20,502 bases of DNA from Nitrosomonas sp. GTDB taxonomy: Bacteria > Pseudomonadota > Gammaproteobacteria > Burkholderiales > Nitrosomonadaceae. The translations under genes and the position numbers were made by a program. Below the pieces are notes generated by a model. The model saw nothing but the letters and a program-made list of their open reading frames with translations. It did no database searches and was not told the DNA's origin. Below, piece after piece: positions 7,743-16,663 of this stretch. Numbering within the stretch: position 1 is the first letter of the stretch; the number at the start of each line of letters is the position of its first letter. The stretch lies in assembly GCA_016721865.1 (NCBI GenBank), contig JADKHF010000035.1:1-20502 (forward strand), written 5' to 3'.

Positions 7743-8384
7743 TTATTGGACATGTATTCCGCACTCGCGCTTTTCATCCGCTTTCGCTGGATCGAAGTAA
7801 TCCCATTCATTGGGCAGGTTATGTTGCTTGAGATAGGTTTCCATGTCTGCATCCGTCCAGTAGAAAACAGGATTGACTTTGATGACGTCATACATTTTAT
7901 CCAAGGAGAAGATGTCCAGTTTGGCGCGATACGGATTTTGTACTTTGCGTAATGCAGTAAACCAGATTGTAGGCGCAAGATCCTTCATGCCACGTTGAAA
8001 AGGCTCTAATTTCATCATCTCGCTGAATTCCTTCAGTTCAGCTTCATCGTCGATACTCGGAACGGGGCCATAAATTGCATCACGATGAGCAGCAGTTAGT
8101 CTAGGTAAATAAATTCTTAGGTTGAGACGAAGCGTGTCGCGGAGTTTCTCAGCATACCGGTAAGTTGCTGGTCGGTTGTACCCGTGATCAACCCAAAGCA
8201 CTGGAATATCCGGCTGCACCTGAGTGCAGAGATGAAGAATAACTGCTTCAAAAGGCCGAAAATTGGTTGATACTATGGCATGACCGTTTGCCTGTGCAAT
8301 GCCCCAACGCACTATTTCTAATGCAGGTTTATTTCGTAACGCCGCATTGTACTCTATAATTTGATTATTCAAGATTTTTATCAT
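7743..8384 (-). CDS. CysH-like phosphoadenylyl-sulfate (PAPS) reductase family protein
   Basis: This intact 213-residue frame fits the thioredoxin-dependent PAPS reductase family of assimilatory sulfate reduction (PAPS to sulfite). It has the nucleotide-binding segment HAIVSTNFRPFEAVILHL, the PDIPVLWVDHGYNRPATYRY segment, WFTALRKVQNPYRA in the place of the family's WxxxxRxxQxxxRA motif, and the signature ECGIH at 207-211, whose Cys208 would be the catalytic cysteine. The protein ends two residues after this motif, as expected. The CC and CxxC cysteine pairs of the 4Fe-4S APS reductases are absent, which favours PAPS over APS. No other sulfate-assimilation gene is in the window, so the exact substrate stays open. 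It is divergent from the peroxiredoxin gene across a 179-base spacer. Confidence 0.82.
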   Translation of the reverse strand: MIKILNNQIIEYNAALRNKPALEIVRWGIAQANGHAIVSTNFRPFEAVILHLCTQVQPDIPVLWVDHGYNRPATYRYAEKLRDTLRLNLRIYLPRLTAAHRDAIYGPVPSIDDEAELKEFSEMMKLEPFQRGMKDLAPTIWFTALRKVQNPYRAKLDIFSLDKMYDVIKVNPVFYWTDADMETYLKQHNLPNEWDYFDPAKADEKRECGIHVQ

Positions 8385-8563
8385 TTCCGATCTTTGTATG
8401 CAAAAATATTGTCAAAAATTAATGTTGTATCGTTACATAGTTATGATGACAAGTATCATTTATAGAATGTTACTTTCATCGGATTGTCTTCATACCTGTT
8501 AATTACTTAATTGGATTTATTCGATGTTCAAAGATTCCTTAACATAATCAGAAAGGATAATTA

Positions 8564-9167
8564 ATGTCTACACTCGTCACTCACCTTGCTCCAGATTTTA
8601 CTAAACCTGCTGTTTTGCCTAATGGCAGTTTTGATGAAAAATTCAATTTTCATGCACATATCCGTGACAAATATGCAGTATTATTTTTCTATCCTCTGGA
8701 TTTCACTTTCGTCTGTCCATCGGAAATCATCGCACATTCCCATCGGGCGAAAGATTTCCAGAAGCGCAACGCTGAAGTCATTGGCGTATCGGTAGACTCT
8801 CATTTCACGCATTATGCCTGGCGTAATACACCTATAACTCAGGGCGGTATCGGTCCGATCGATATTACGCTGGTGTCGGACTTGGGTGGCGAAGTGATGA
8901 ACGCTTATGGGGTAAGTCATCCGAATCATGTTGCGTTGCGTGGTTCTTTCTTGATCGATAAAAAAAGGTATCGTGCGCCACCAAGTAGTCAATGATCTGC
9001 CACTCGGGCGCGATGTCGACGAGATGTTACGGATGGTCGATGCGCTGCAATTCTTTGAAGAACGCGGTGAACTTTGCCCAGCAGGTTGGAAGAGCGGAGA
9101 ACCCGGCATGAAAGCGAGCCCGGAAGGAGTTGCAGAATATCTCAGCAGTCACGCTGAAAAATTGTGA
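8564..9167 (+). CDS. typical 2-Cys peroxiredoxin (AhpC/Prx1 type), frameshifted at a poly-A run
   Basis: This enzyme reduces hydrogen peroxide and organic hydroperoxides in the cytoplasm. The first frame gives MSTLVTHLAPDFTKPA, the YPLDFTFVCPSE active site with peroxidatic Cys51, and GGIGPIDITLVSDLGGEV. After seven A residues at 8960-8966 the frame is lost. Removing one A restores GIVRHQVVNDLPLGRDVDEM and GELCPAGW, with the resolving Cys near 171, ending at TGA 9165-9167 (about 200 residues, normal for the family). AAAGGA at 8552-8557 supports ATG 8564. A homopolymer slip in such a conserved enzyme is most likely a read error, with phase variation less likely. It is the first gene of the apparent plus-strand redox cluster. 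Confidence 0.93.
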
Positions 9168-9221
9168 ATCTGAGAAAACGGTTTCACTGTGGCTTATCAA
9201 CAAAGCAATAAGGAGAAACAT

Positions 9222-9409
9222 ATGAACTTGGATAAAGATTGCACAACGGGAAATTAAACACAAGATTAATGAGCGCGGCGAGATTGACGCGTGACGAGTC
9301 GACTAAATCTGTTCTCTGGTATGTTTGATTTATAGAATTGAAGCGAATTACTGCTCTTGGAAATATGTTTAATCGCCTGAGTGGAGCCCCATGCCATGAC
9401 AAATATTGA
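9222..9409 (+). pseudogene. small ORF of about 62 codons, broken by three single-base slips; unknown function
   Basis: A good AAGGAG (9210-9215) lies six bases before ATG 9222, yet the frame stops after 11 codons. Skipping one G at 9237 gives MNLDKIAQREIKHKINERGEI; adding one base near 9288 continues DRVTSRLNLFSGMFDL; a third slip near 9331 gives IELKRITALGNMFNRLSGAP and ends CHDKY at TGA 9407-9409. The rebuilt peptide is charged, soluble and plausible, and its stop overlaps the likely ATG of the next gene at 9396, as in coupled operons. I recognise no family. The reconstruction depends on three assumed errors in 190 bases. Confidence 0.45.
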
Positions 9410-11272
9410 ACCTGATGTGTTTTATACAATGGTAAAATCACAACGCTAGACAAAAACAATCCAGAAGTAACGGCCATTGCGCTGGCAGGTGGATTTGTGT
9501 CAGCCACTGGATCAGATAAGGATATATGCGCGTTAGCAAGGCCAGACGCGAAAATGATCGATCTGAGGGGTAAGCGCGTTATTCCCGGCCTCAACGATTC
9601 CCACTTGCATCTCATCCGCGGTGGCCTGAATTACAATATGGAACTGCGCTGGGATGGAGTACGCAGTCTGGCTGATGCGCTGTCGATGTTGAAAATTCAA
9701 GCTGACCAAACACCTGTGCCGCAATGGGTGCGTGTTGTCGGTGGGTGGAGCGAATTTCAGTTCAAAGAATGCCGCATGCCGACACTGAAGGAAATCAACG
9801 TTGTTGCGCCGGATACGCCGGTTTTCATCCTGCATCTATATGATCGAGCAATGCTGAACGGTGCAGCACTGCGGGCAACGGGGGTAACGAAGGATACACT
9901 CGACCCTGCTGGGGGGCGAATCGAACGTGACGCAAATGGCAATCCGACTGGGATGCTAATCGCCGAGCCAAACGCGCTGATTCTCTACTCGGCTTTGGCC
10001 AGAGGACCCAAATTGCCGTTGGGAGATCAAATCAATTCAACACGCCATTTCATGCGTGAACTGAATCGCCTGGGTGTGACGAGCTGCATTGATGCAGGCG
10101 GTGGATTTCAAAATTACCCGGAAGATTACGATGTCATCGACAAACTGCACAAAGACGGATTGATGACTATACGTATCGCTTATAATTTGTTCACGCAGAA
10201 TAAGGGCGGCGAGTTAGCTGATTTCAAAAAATGGACGGGAATGGTCAAACCGTACAGCGGCGATGACTATCTGCGTCATAACGGCGCAGGCGAAATGCTG
10301 GTGTTTTCAGCTGCTGATTTTGAAGATTTCTTGCAACCACGTCCCGATATGGCAGCCAGTATGGAAAAAGAACTTGGCGGCGTTGTGCGTTTTCTTGTGG
10401 AAAATAATTGGCCATTCCGTCTCCATGCGACTTATGACGAAACCATTAATCGTGCTCTGGATGTTTTCGAAACAATTAACCGGGATACGAAGTTTGGCGA
10501 TGTCCGCTGGTTTTTCGATCATGCCGAAACAGTCAGTGAAAAAAATCTGGAACGCATCAAGCGCTTGAATGGTGGCATTGCCGTACAGCACCGCATGGCT
10601 TTTCAAGGTGAATATTTCGTTGCGCGTTATGGTCAGCACGCTGCTGAACATAGCCCGGCGCTGCGGAAAATGCTTGATATGGGTATTCCAGTTGGTGGTG
10701 GTGCCGATGCGACACGCGTTGCGAGCTACAATCCTTGGGTATCACTCTACTGGATGGTGACAGGCAAGACAGTCGGCGGTTTGCCCCTCTATGGCAATAG
10801 CAATTGGCTTGAGCGCGAAGAAGCGCTGTATCTATGGACGCGCGGTAGCGCATATAAATCCAACGAAGAAAAGGTGAAAGGTGTTCTGATGCCCGGCATG
10901 TATGCCGATCTCGCGATCCTTTCACAAGATTCTTTTACTGTGCCGGATAAAGACATTAAAGACATCACATCCATCCTGACATTAGTGGGCGGTAAAATCG
11001 TCTATGCAGATGCAGAATTCAAGTCACATGATGCGCCCTTGCCGCCAGCAAGTCCAGATTGGTCGCCAGTACGCTATTTTGGCGGTTATCAAAAAGTCAG
11101 TACCGGATACGCTCCGGTAGCTGCCAGCAAATGCACGGTACAAGGATGCAGTCATCATCCCTATCAGGCGGAGGACGGTAAGCTATCCCGCTGGTTGAAT
11201 CTTGATGGGCAGAAGGATAAACCCAGCTTCAAAAATCCGTGGGCTATCGGCTGTGGCTGTTTTGCATGTTGA
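9396..11272 (+). CDS. metal-dependent amidohydrolase, YtcJ type (amidohydrolase family 3)
   Basis: The long frame encodes a TIM-barrel amidohydrolase of about 620 residues. Metal-site motifs in order are GLNDSHLHL with the HxH pair (about 9590-9613), FRLHATYDE (about 10418), WFFDHAET (about 10509) and GGGADATR with the last metal Asp (about 10690). The C-terminal return strand region has MPGMYADLAILSQD. The long frame has GTG at 9497, but ATG 9396 gives MTNIEPDV and, after one added base near 9417, VLYNGKITTLDKNNPEVTAI, the usual start of the family, so I place the true start there. An unusual cysteine-rich tail closes the protein (CTVQGCSHH and GCGCFAC), possibly for a metal. The substrate is unknown. 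The stop overlaps the start of the MFS gene. Confidence 0.9.
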
Positions 11273-12904
11273 GCATGTCAGGCGGAATAACAGGCTCAGC
11301 GTTTTCTCCATTCAAACATCGAATTTTCACGATTTTGTGGACGGCAACACTGATTTCGAATATCGGTACATGGATGTTCAACGTCACTTCCGGATGGGTA
11401 ATGACAGAGCTGTCTTCTTCGCCTTTTATGGTGTCAATGGTCCAGGCAGCAACAGCCTTGCCGATTTTCCTTTTTGCTCTTCCCGCAGGAGCACTGGGCG
11501 ATCTTTTTAACCGTCGCAAACTATTGTTGTGGACACAGGTTTTCCTGGCGGCTGTACTTTTTCTTTTGCCGGGCTTTTATTGACGGGTGGCGTAAATGCT
11601 TGGGTTTTGCTGCTATTCACCTTTGTGATAGGTATGGGATCGGCTTTGCTATGCCGGCATGGCAGGCTATCGTGCCGCGTCTTGTGCCACAGGATACGTT
11701 AGGGTCCGCCATTGCCTTGAATGGGGTTAGTATGAATATTGCCCGCGCCATCGGTCCAGCGCTGGGTGGCCTTATTCTGGCAGCAGCAGGTGCTGTGGTG
11801 ACGGCGTTTCTTGATGCCGTTTCCTATCTTGCGGTCGCAGCAGCGCTGCTATGGTGGCGCACTACCGCTACGCAAACCAACGCGCTGCCACGTGAACATT
11901 TAGCTGGCGCCATGCGAGCTGGTATTCGATTTGCGTTGCATAGTACGCCATTACGCTACACCTTGATTCATGCGCTTGCCTTTTTCATTTGTGCGTCTGC
12001 TTACTGGGCATTGCTGCCCTTGGTGGCAAAGAGTACGTTGCAAGGTGGCCCTGGGCTTTATGGGATTCTACTGACTGCATTGGGAATTGGCGCTGTGTCA
12101 GGAGCATTTCTGCTTCCAGCCATGAAAAAACATTTCAGTGCAAACAATAGCTTGCTACTGGCAACGGCAGGAACCGCGCTGAGCTCGATGATGTTTGCCT
12201 ATGGCGGGCATACAGTTATCAGTGTTGCCGCCGGATTTGCAGGCGGTGTGTCATGGATCATAGCAGTATCTTCATTGAACATTTCAGCGCAGATGGCGCT
12301 ACCGGACTGGGTTCGCGCCCGCGGCTTAGCCATCTACCAGATGGTGGTTTTTGGCGGAATGACATTGGGATCACTTAGCTGGGGACAGGTAACAGAGATG
12401 GTTGGTTTGTCGGTCGCGCTGTCGGCGTCAGGATTGCTGGCGCTTTTTCTGATCCCTGTAACTGCACGGTTCAAACTCAATATGGGCGAACATCATGACT
12501 ATACGGCGTCTGGCCATTGGACTGAGCCCGTCCCAGTCATACCTGTTTCACACGATCACGGTCCCGTTCTTGTAACGCTGGAGTATCGCATCGACGACGC
12601 GGATCGTGATGCGTTTTACTTGCTGATGCGGGAACTGGGGATTATCCGCCGCCGCGATGGCGCCATTCAGTGGGGATTCTTTGAGGATGTCGAGGATCAT
12701 GGAAGATTCATTGAGATGTTCACGGTTGAATCCTGGATTGCGCATCTGCGTCAGCATGCCCGTGTATCGGTTGCCGACAAAATACTACAGAATAAAATCT
12801 TTGCCTTACATCGTGGAGAAACCTCACCACGCGTGATGCATGCTGTCGCGCCGTATACGGGAAATCTTCTGAAAGCGATTCCAAAAACGCATCATGATCT
12901 ATGA
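11266..12904 (+). CDS. MFS_3-type exporter with a C-terminal soluble domain, two frameshifts
   Basis: This is a major facilitator transporter of about 545 residues, similar to the MFS_3 (enterobactin exporter-like) group. It begins near ATG 11266, overlapping the amidohydrolase stop; ATG 11275 is also possible. Early segments are ILWTATLISNIGTWMFNVTS and PIFLFALPAGALGDLFNRRK with the loop motif. Frame changes near 11577 and 11652 rebuild LLTGGVNAWVLLLFTFVIGMG and SALAMPAWQAIVPRLVP, then GVSMNIARAIGPALGGLI follows. After the last membrane helix (near 12470) comes a soluble domain of about 140 residues (VLVTLEYRIDDADRDAFYLL, GAIQWGFFEDVEDHGRFIEM) resembling an antibiotic-biosynthesis-monooxygenase-like fold, as is usual for this group. 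It is predicted to export an unknown small molecule, perhaps a product linked to the adjacent hydrolases. Confidence 0.88.
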
Positions 12905-12912
12905 AAGGAGAA

Positions 12913-12948
12913 ACAAACCAAATTCCACCGTCAAAGCCGATGGTTTGT
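12913..12948 (+). terminator. stem-loop after the MFS gene
   Basis: ACAAACCA at 12913-12920 pairs with TGGTTTGT at 12941-12948 around a 20-base loop just after the MFS stop. There is no T-run, so it is only a possible transcript end. The 195-base gap to the pirin gene also contains the dyad ACTACT-TAT-AGTAGT near 13015-13030, a possible operator. Confidence 0.35.
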
Positions 12949-13099
12949 ATTAGTGAGCTAAATTGCAGAAGGCAGTTATTGTTTTCTATAGAACTATAAG
13001 AATTATTTTACGATCTACTACTTATAGTAGTTTAGTTAGCATTAATTCCTATCCAGATATCGAATAAGTAAGAGTGGACTAATAACAAAGGAGATTACG

Positions 13100-13966
13100 A
13101 TGAAAAATGTTAACGGTGTTTATGATGCACCTCCTCTCCATTGGGTAGGTGATGGTTTTCCAGTGCGATCGCTATTTTCTTATCGAAACCACGGAAAGTT
13201 ACTTAGCCCGTTTTTGCTACTAGACTATGCAGGCCCTGTGGAGTTTGCGCCTGCTGATCAACCTCGTGGAGTAGGACCACATCCTCATCGCGGATTTGAA
13301 ACAGTCACTATTGTTTATCAAGGCGAAGTGGCACATCGAGACTCTGCTGGCCAAGGCGGTGTGATTGGTCCCGGAGATGTGCAATGGATGACTGCGGGTG
13401 CAGGCATTCTGCACGAAGAGTTTCATTCCGAATCTTTTGCACGCTCGGGCGGTTCACTAGAGATGGTGCAACTCTGGGTCAATTTGCCCGCAAAAAACAA
13501 GATGGTTGCACCAGGTTATCAGGCCATACTCAATAGAGATATTCCAGTGATTGCCTTGCCTGAAAATGCTGGCACGGTTCGCGTAGTTGCTGGAAATTAC
13601 TTGGATCATGCAGGACCTGCACGTACTTTTACTCCCATGAACGTCTGGGATTTGCGTTTGAATCCAGGGAAAACAACAGAATTATCCTTACCCGACGGCT
13701 GGAGTGTTGCACTCATTATTTTACATGGAGCCGTATCAATCAATGGCGATTCGCAGGGAAAAGAAGCGCAGGCGGTGGTGCTTGATCGGTCGGGTAATAG
13801 GGTATCGCTCGAAGCACAGAATAATGCTGTAGTGCTTTTGCTCAGTGGAGAACCCATTGACGAACCGATTGTTGGTCAAGGCCCTTTTGTAATGAATAGC
13901 CAAGCGGAAATTGACCAAGCGATTGCAGATTATAGTAGCGGAAGCTTCGGGCAATTATCTCGTTAG
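13100..13966 (+). CDS. pirin family protein
   Basis: This intact 288-residue bicupin carries the pirin metal site in the N-terminal cupin: HPHRGFETVT gives His61 and His63, and AGILHEEFH gives His105 and Glu107, with the same spacing as the ligands of human pirin (His56, His58, His101, Glu103). The family's GDVQWMTAG segment precedes the second pair. The C-terminal cupin (RTFTPMNVWDLRLNPGK, SVALIILHGAVSING) is of normal length. AAGGAG lies seven bases before ATG 13100. Bacterial pirins include iron-dependent quercetinases and redox regulators; the sequence does not decide between them. The gene follows the MFS gene and precedes a cysteine hydrolase, a grouping often seen in stress or detoxification clusters. 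Confidence 0.93.
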   Translation: MKNVNGVYDAPPLHWVGDGFPVRSLFSYRNHGKLLSPFLLLDYAGPVEFAPADQPRGVGPHPHRGFETVTIVYQGEVAHRDSAGQGGVIGPGDVQWMTAGAGILHEEFHSESFARSGGSLEMVQLWVNLPAKNKMVAPGYQAILNRDIPVIALPENAGTVRVVAGNYLDHAGPARTFTPMNVWDLRLNPGKTTELSLPDGWSVALIILHGAVSINGDSQGKEAQAVVLDRSGNRVSLEAQNNAVVLLLSGEPIDEPIVGQGPFVMNSQAEIDQAIADYSSGSFGQLSR

Positions 13967-14035
13967 TTTGCACTTTACTGACCCAATGTCTGCATGGCTG
14001 TTACGCTGTGACAATCAATTTATAGGAGAAACAAA

Positions 14036-14661
14036 ATGAGCAAATCATATCATCGTCTCGATAAAAACAATGCGCTCGTCGCACTAGTCGATCATCAGGC
14101 AGGGCTGCTGTCACTGGTGCGTGATTTTGAGCCAGATAGATTCAAAAACAATGTATTAGCTTTAGCTGATTTAGCCAGGTATTTTAAATTACCGACCATT
14201 CTAACCACTAGCTTTGAGGACGGTCCTAATGGCCCGCTGGTGCCGGAATTAAAACAAATTTTTCCAGATTCCCCATATATCGCCCGGCCAGGGCAAATTA
14301 ATGCTTGGGATAACGAAGATTTTGTTAAAGCAGTTAAACAAACGGGTAAAAAACAATTGATTATTGCAGGTGTCGTTACAGAAGTTTGTGTTGCATTTCC
14401 AGTACTATCAGCCTTGGAGGAAGGTTTTGAGGTGTTTGTTGTGACAGATGCTTCGGGCACTTTTAATGAAGTGACCCGTCAAGCTGCGTGGAGCCGTATG
14501 GCTGAATCTGGTGACAGTTAATGAGTTGGTTTGCAGTCGCTTGTGAGCTACATCGAGACTGGAGAAATGACATAGAAGGTCTTGGAGCGTTGTTCTCTAA
14601 TCATATTCCTGACTATCGCAATCTTTTTACTGCTTATACTGCAATCAAGGCCAGTAAGTAG
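14036..14661 (+). CDS. isochorismatase-like cysteine hydrolase, one frameshift near the C-terminus
   Basis: The protein belongs to the cysteine hydrolase superfamily (nicotinamidase/isochorismatase/YcaC type). The catalytic triad is visible as Asp19 in VALVDHQ, a Lys at 105-106 in TGKKQLIIAG and Cys118 in TEVCVAFP, with the non-prolyl cis-peptide region GVVTEV before the Cys. The frame stops at 14519-14521, but adding one base near 14510 continues LMSWFAVACELHRDW, GLGALFSNHIPDYRNL and AIKASK to TAG 14659-14661, giving about 208 residues as expected. The N-terminus looks closest to YcaC-like hydrolases, whose substrate is unknown. AGGAG lies eight bases before ATG 14036. It is the last gene of the plus-strand cluster. 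Confidence 0.88.
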
Positions 14662-14945
14662 ATACTCTGAGAATAGTTGATGGACGTGCAGAATATATAA
14701 GCTCCTGCGCGACACTTAACTTGTTGGACTTCAACTTGTTCATAGACTTCAGCCCTAAAACAATTATTTGCTACGTTAGGCATTTTCAATTGCCATTATT
14801 TTAATGCCCAACAACAAAGCAACAAAGCCATATCGACGTCCTTTACTAACAATATTTGTCTTAAATATTGCTACGTTCTTAGCACAGCAGCAATCTGATG
14901 GTTGACCAGAAGGCCTCAAAACGTTAACATGCGCATCTCACCAGT
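14662..14945. other. intergenic gap without a recognised gene
   Basis: No coding signal was found in these 284 bases. They contain short direct repeats only: TGCTACGTT at 14769-14777 and again exactly 100 bases later at 14869-14877, and two AACTTGTT copies near 14720 and 14735. The tRNA-Asn promoter should lie at its right end, but no convincing -35/-10 pair stands out. Confidence 0.4.
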
Positions 14946-15021
14946 TCCCTGATAGCTCAGTTGGTAGAGCGACGGACTGTTAATCCGCAGGTCCCAGGTT
15001 CGAGCCCTGGTCGGGGAGCCA
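14946..15021 (+). tRNA. tRNA-Asn (GUU anticodon)
   Basis: This 76-base cloverleaf has an encoded CCA. The acceptor stem pairs TCCCTGA (14946-14952) with TCGGGGA, including one G:U pair. The anticodon GTT is at 14979-14981 in the loop CTGTTAA, and the T arm is CCAGG-TTCGAGC-CCTGG. All stems are intact. tRNA-Asn genes are common integration sites, but no repeat of its 3' end was seen elsewhere in the window. Confidence 0.97.
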
Positions 15022-15099
15022 AAATAAACAATAAGTTACATAACAAAAAGAAACTGGTGAAAAATATTAGTAGACCTATAGTAGACTAATTTAAAAGTC

Positions 15100-15306
15100 T
15101 CATGGAGAGTAATCCATCCTACGCCAAATTTCGCTATTAATTTGCACGCGAAAATTCTTTTGTGCAAGGCTTAATAAAAAAGCATCCAAGCCACCAAAAA
15201 TAAACACTCCACCTCTCTGAATATCATCTTTCTTCAGAATATCGCTGCTCACTTGCCGGAACAAGCCACCTTTGATGATGCCATGTACGCTATTTATGTA
15301 CGCCAA
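15100..15306 (-). pseudogene. C-terminal piece of an unknown gene cut by IS630 copy 2
   Basis: This minus-strand frame ends at TGA 15100 and reads back to the insertion site of the IS element (YINSVHGIIKGGLFRQV, then RGGVFIFGGLDAFLLSLAQK). The frame meets a stop made at the element boundary, so a truncated gene is plausible. Across the element, bases 16485 onward on the minus strand give YPSIFRFL, and a one-base slip would join this to LAYINSVHG. I recognise no family and the coding signal is modest. Confidence 0.35.
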
Positions 15307-15312
15307 AAGCTA

Positions 15313-16482
15313 GTGTAGTGTCTGACAAATGACTTTATATTATCCTGATTTTGCTTATACTAGAAGTGTGAACTGTTTGAGGAGCAAATCATGGCAAAGA
15401 CAAAGATTGTCCTTGATGAGGAAGAGAGACGAGAGCTGAACAGGCGGTTACGCGCCAGGACCGTGTCAGTACGGGATCGGCAACGCGCTCAAATCATTTT
15501 GCTGATGGCTGATGGCTGAGGGCATACGCAGGAAGCCATCGGTGCGAAAGCCGGGGTAACACGTGTGGACGGTGAGTCACTGGTGTCAGCGCTTCGTCAA
15601 AGAACGGTTGGCTGGGCTCACCGAGGGCCCGGGGGCCCGCCCCCTCCCTTCCCGCTCCCCCCGCGGGGGGGGGGGGGGGGGTTGGGGGGGCGCCCGCCAG
15701 CCTGGGCGTTGCCGCACTATGGCGCGAGCGACGGGCATTTCGACGGCCAGCGTGCAACGCTTGTGGGCTGCAAACGACATCAAGCCACACCTGACCCGAA
15801 CCTTTAAGCTGTCGAACGATGCGCATTTCGAGGAAAAATTCTGGGATGTCATCGGCCTGTATCTCAATCCACCGGAAAAAGCACTGGTGCTGTGCTGCGA
15901 CGAGAAATCACAATGTCAGGCGCTGGAGCGTACCCAACCGGGATTGCCGCTGGGCATCGGACATATCAAGACCACAACGCACGATTATATTCGCCACGGC
16001 ACTCTGACCTTGTTTGCTGCGCTAAACTATCTGGAGGGTAAACTGATCACGACTATCGCCGAACAACACCGGCATCAGGAATGGCTGGCATTCCTCAAGA
16101 AAATCGAAAGGGAAACACCGAAAGATTTGGATATCCATCTGATTGCCGATAATTACGCAACCCACAAACATTCCGAGGTAAAAGCATGGCTGGCCAAGCA
16201 CCCCAGATTCCACATGCACTTCACGCCAACTTCGTCCTCATGGCTTAACCTGGTTGAGCGTTTTTTCCGCGATCTGACTGACCAGATCGTCAGTGGCAGC
16301 TTTGCCTCGATCAAGGAATTGGCCGATAAAATTCTCACCTATTTGGCTGACCGCAATCAAAATCCAAAACGTTATGTCTGGAATGCCAGGGGCGAAGAAA
16401 TTTTGCGAAAATTCAGCGTGCCCGTAACGCCATGATGCTGTCACAGGGCATTGTTTGAATGGACATTTGAGATACTATGCAC
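15313..16482 (+). mobile_element. IS630-family insertion sequence (copy 2, different group)
   Basis: The element of 1170 bp is flanked on both sides by CTAG (15310-15313 and 16482-16485), consistent with the family's TA duplication at CTAG targets. Its ends form imperfect inverted repeats: GTGTAGTGTCTGACAAATGAC on the left matches the complement of the right end with two compensating 2-base gaps. The single transposase gene fills it. It is not closely related to copy 1, whose ends and transposase differ. Confidence 0.8.
15391..16435 (+). pseudogene. IS630-family transposase, disrupted and containing a G/C-only block
   Basis: ATG 15391 (MAKTKIVLDEEERRELNRRL) has GAGGAG six bases upstream. The N-terminal helix-turn-helix frame hits TGA near 15518 beside a tandem GATGGCT duplication, resumes as HTQEAIGAKAGVTR, and slips again near 15561 before VSHWCQRFVKERLAGLTEG. 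Bases 15627-15700 are almost only G and C and encode nonsense where the family has a conserved linker. Coding sense returns at CRTMARATG. The catalytic part is intact: Asp in LCCDEKSQ, Asp in LIADNYATHK and Glu in SSSWLNLVERFFRDL, ending at TGA 16433-16435. The long frame from 15563 keeps all DDE residues. Sequencing failure inside the GC block is the simplest explanation. Confidence 0.87.
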
Positions 16483-16663
16483 TAGGAAACGGAAGATTGA
16501 TGGATATTTTATGATGATGACTGCAAAAGAGATAGAAGAGCGATAAGACATTGAGTTTGAGCAGATAGCCCATAGGATCACATCCGATAAACTGTTCTTG
16601 ATGCAGTCGGTTATAATTGCGTTGTCCCTCATCACATAACACCAAAATAGTTAAGAGGTAGTC

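Noticed and set aside
14946..15021. tRNA-Asn as the attachment site of an integrated element
   Set aside because: No second copy of the tRNA 3' end and no adjacent intact integrase were found in the window.
15665..15690. G-quadruplex regulatory element
   Set aside because: The run disrupts a conserved transposase and resembles a sequencing artefact, so a biological role is not supported.
15565..15867. Glycine- and proline-rich frames on both strands over the G/C block
   Set aside because: They are products of the G and C runs, not proteins; the IS630 frame explains the flanks.
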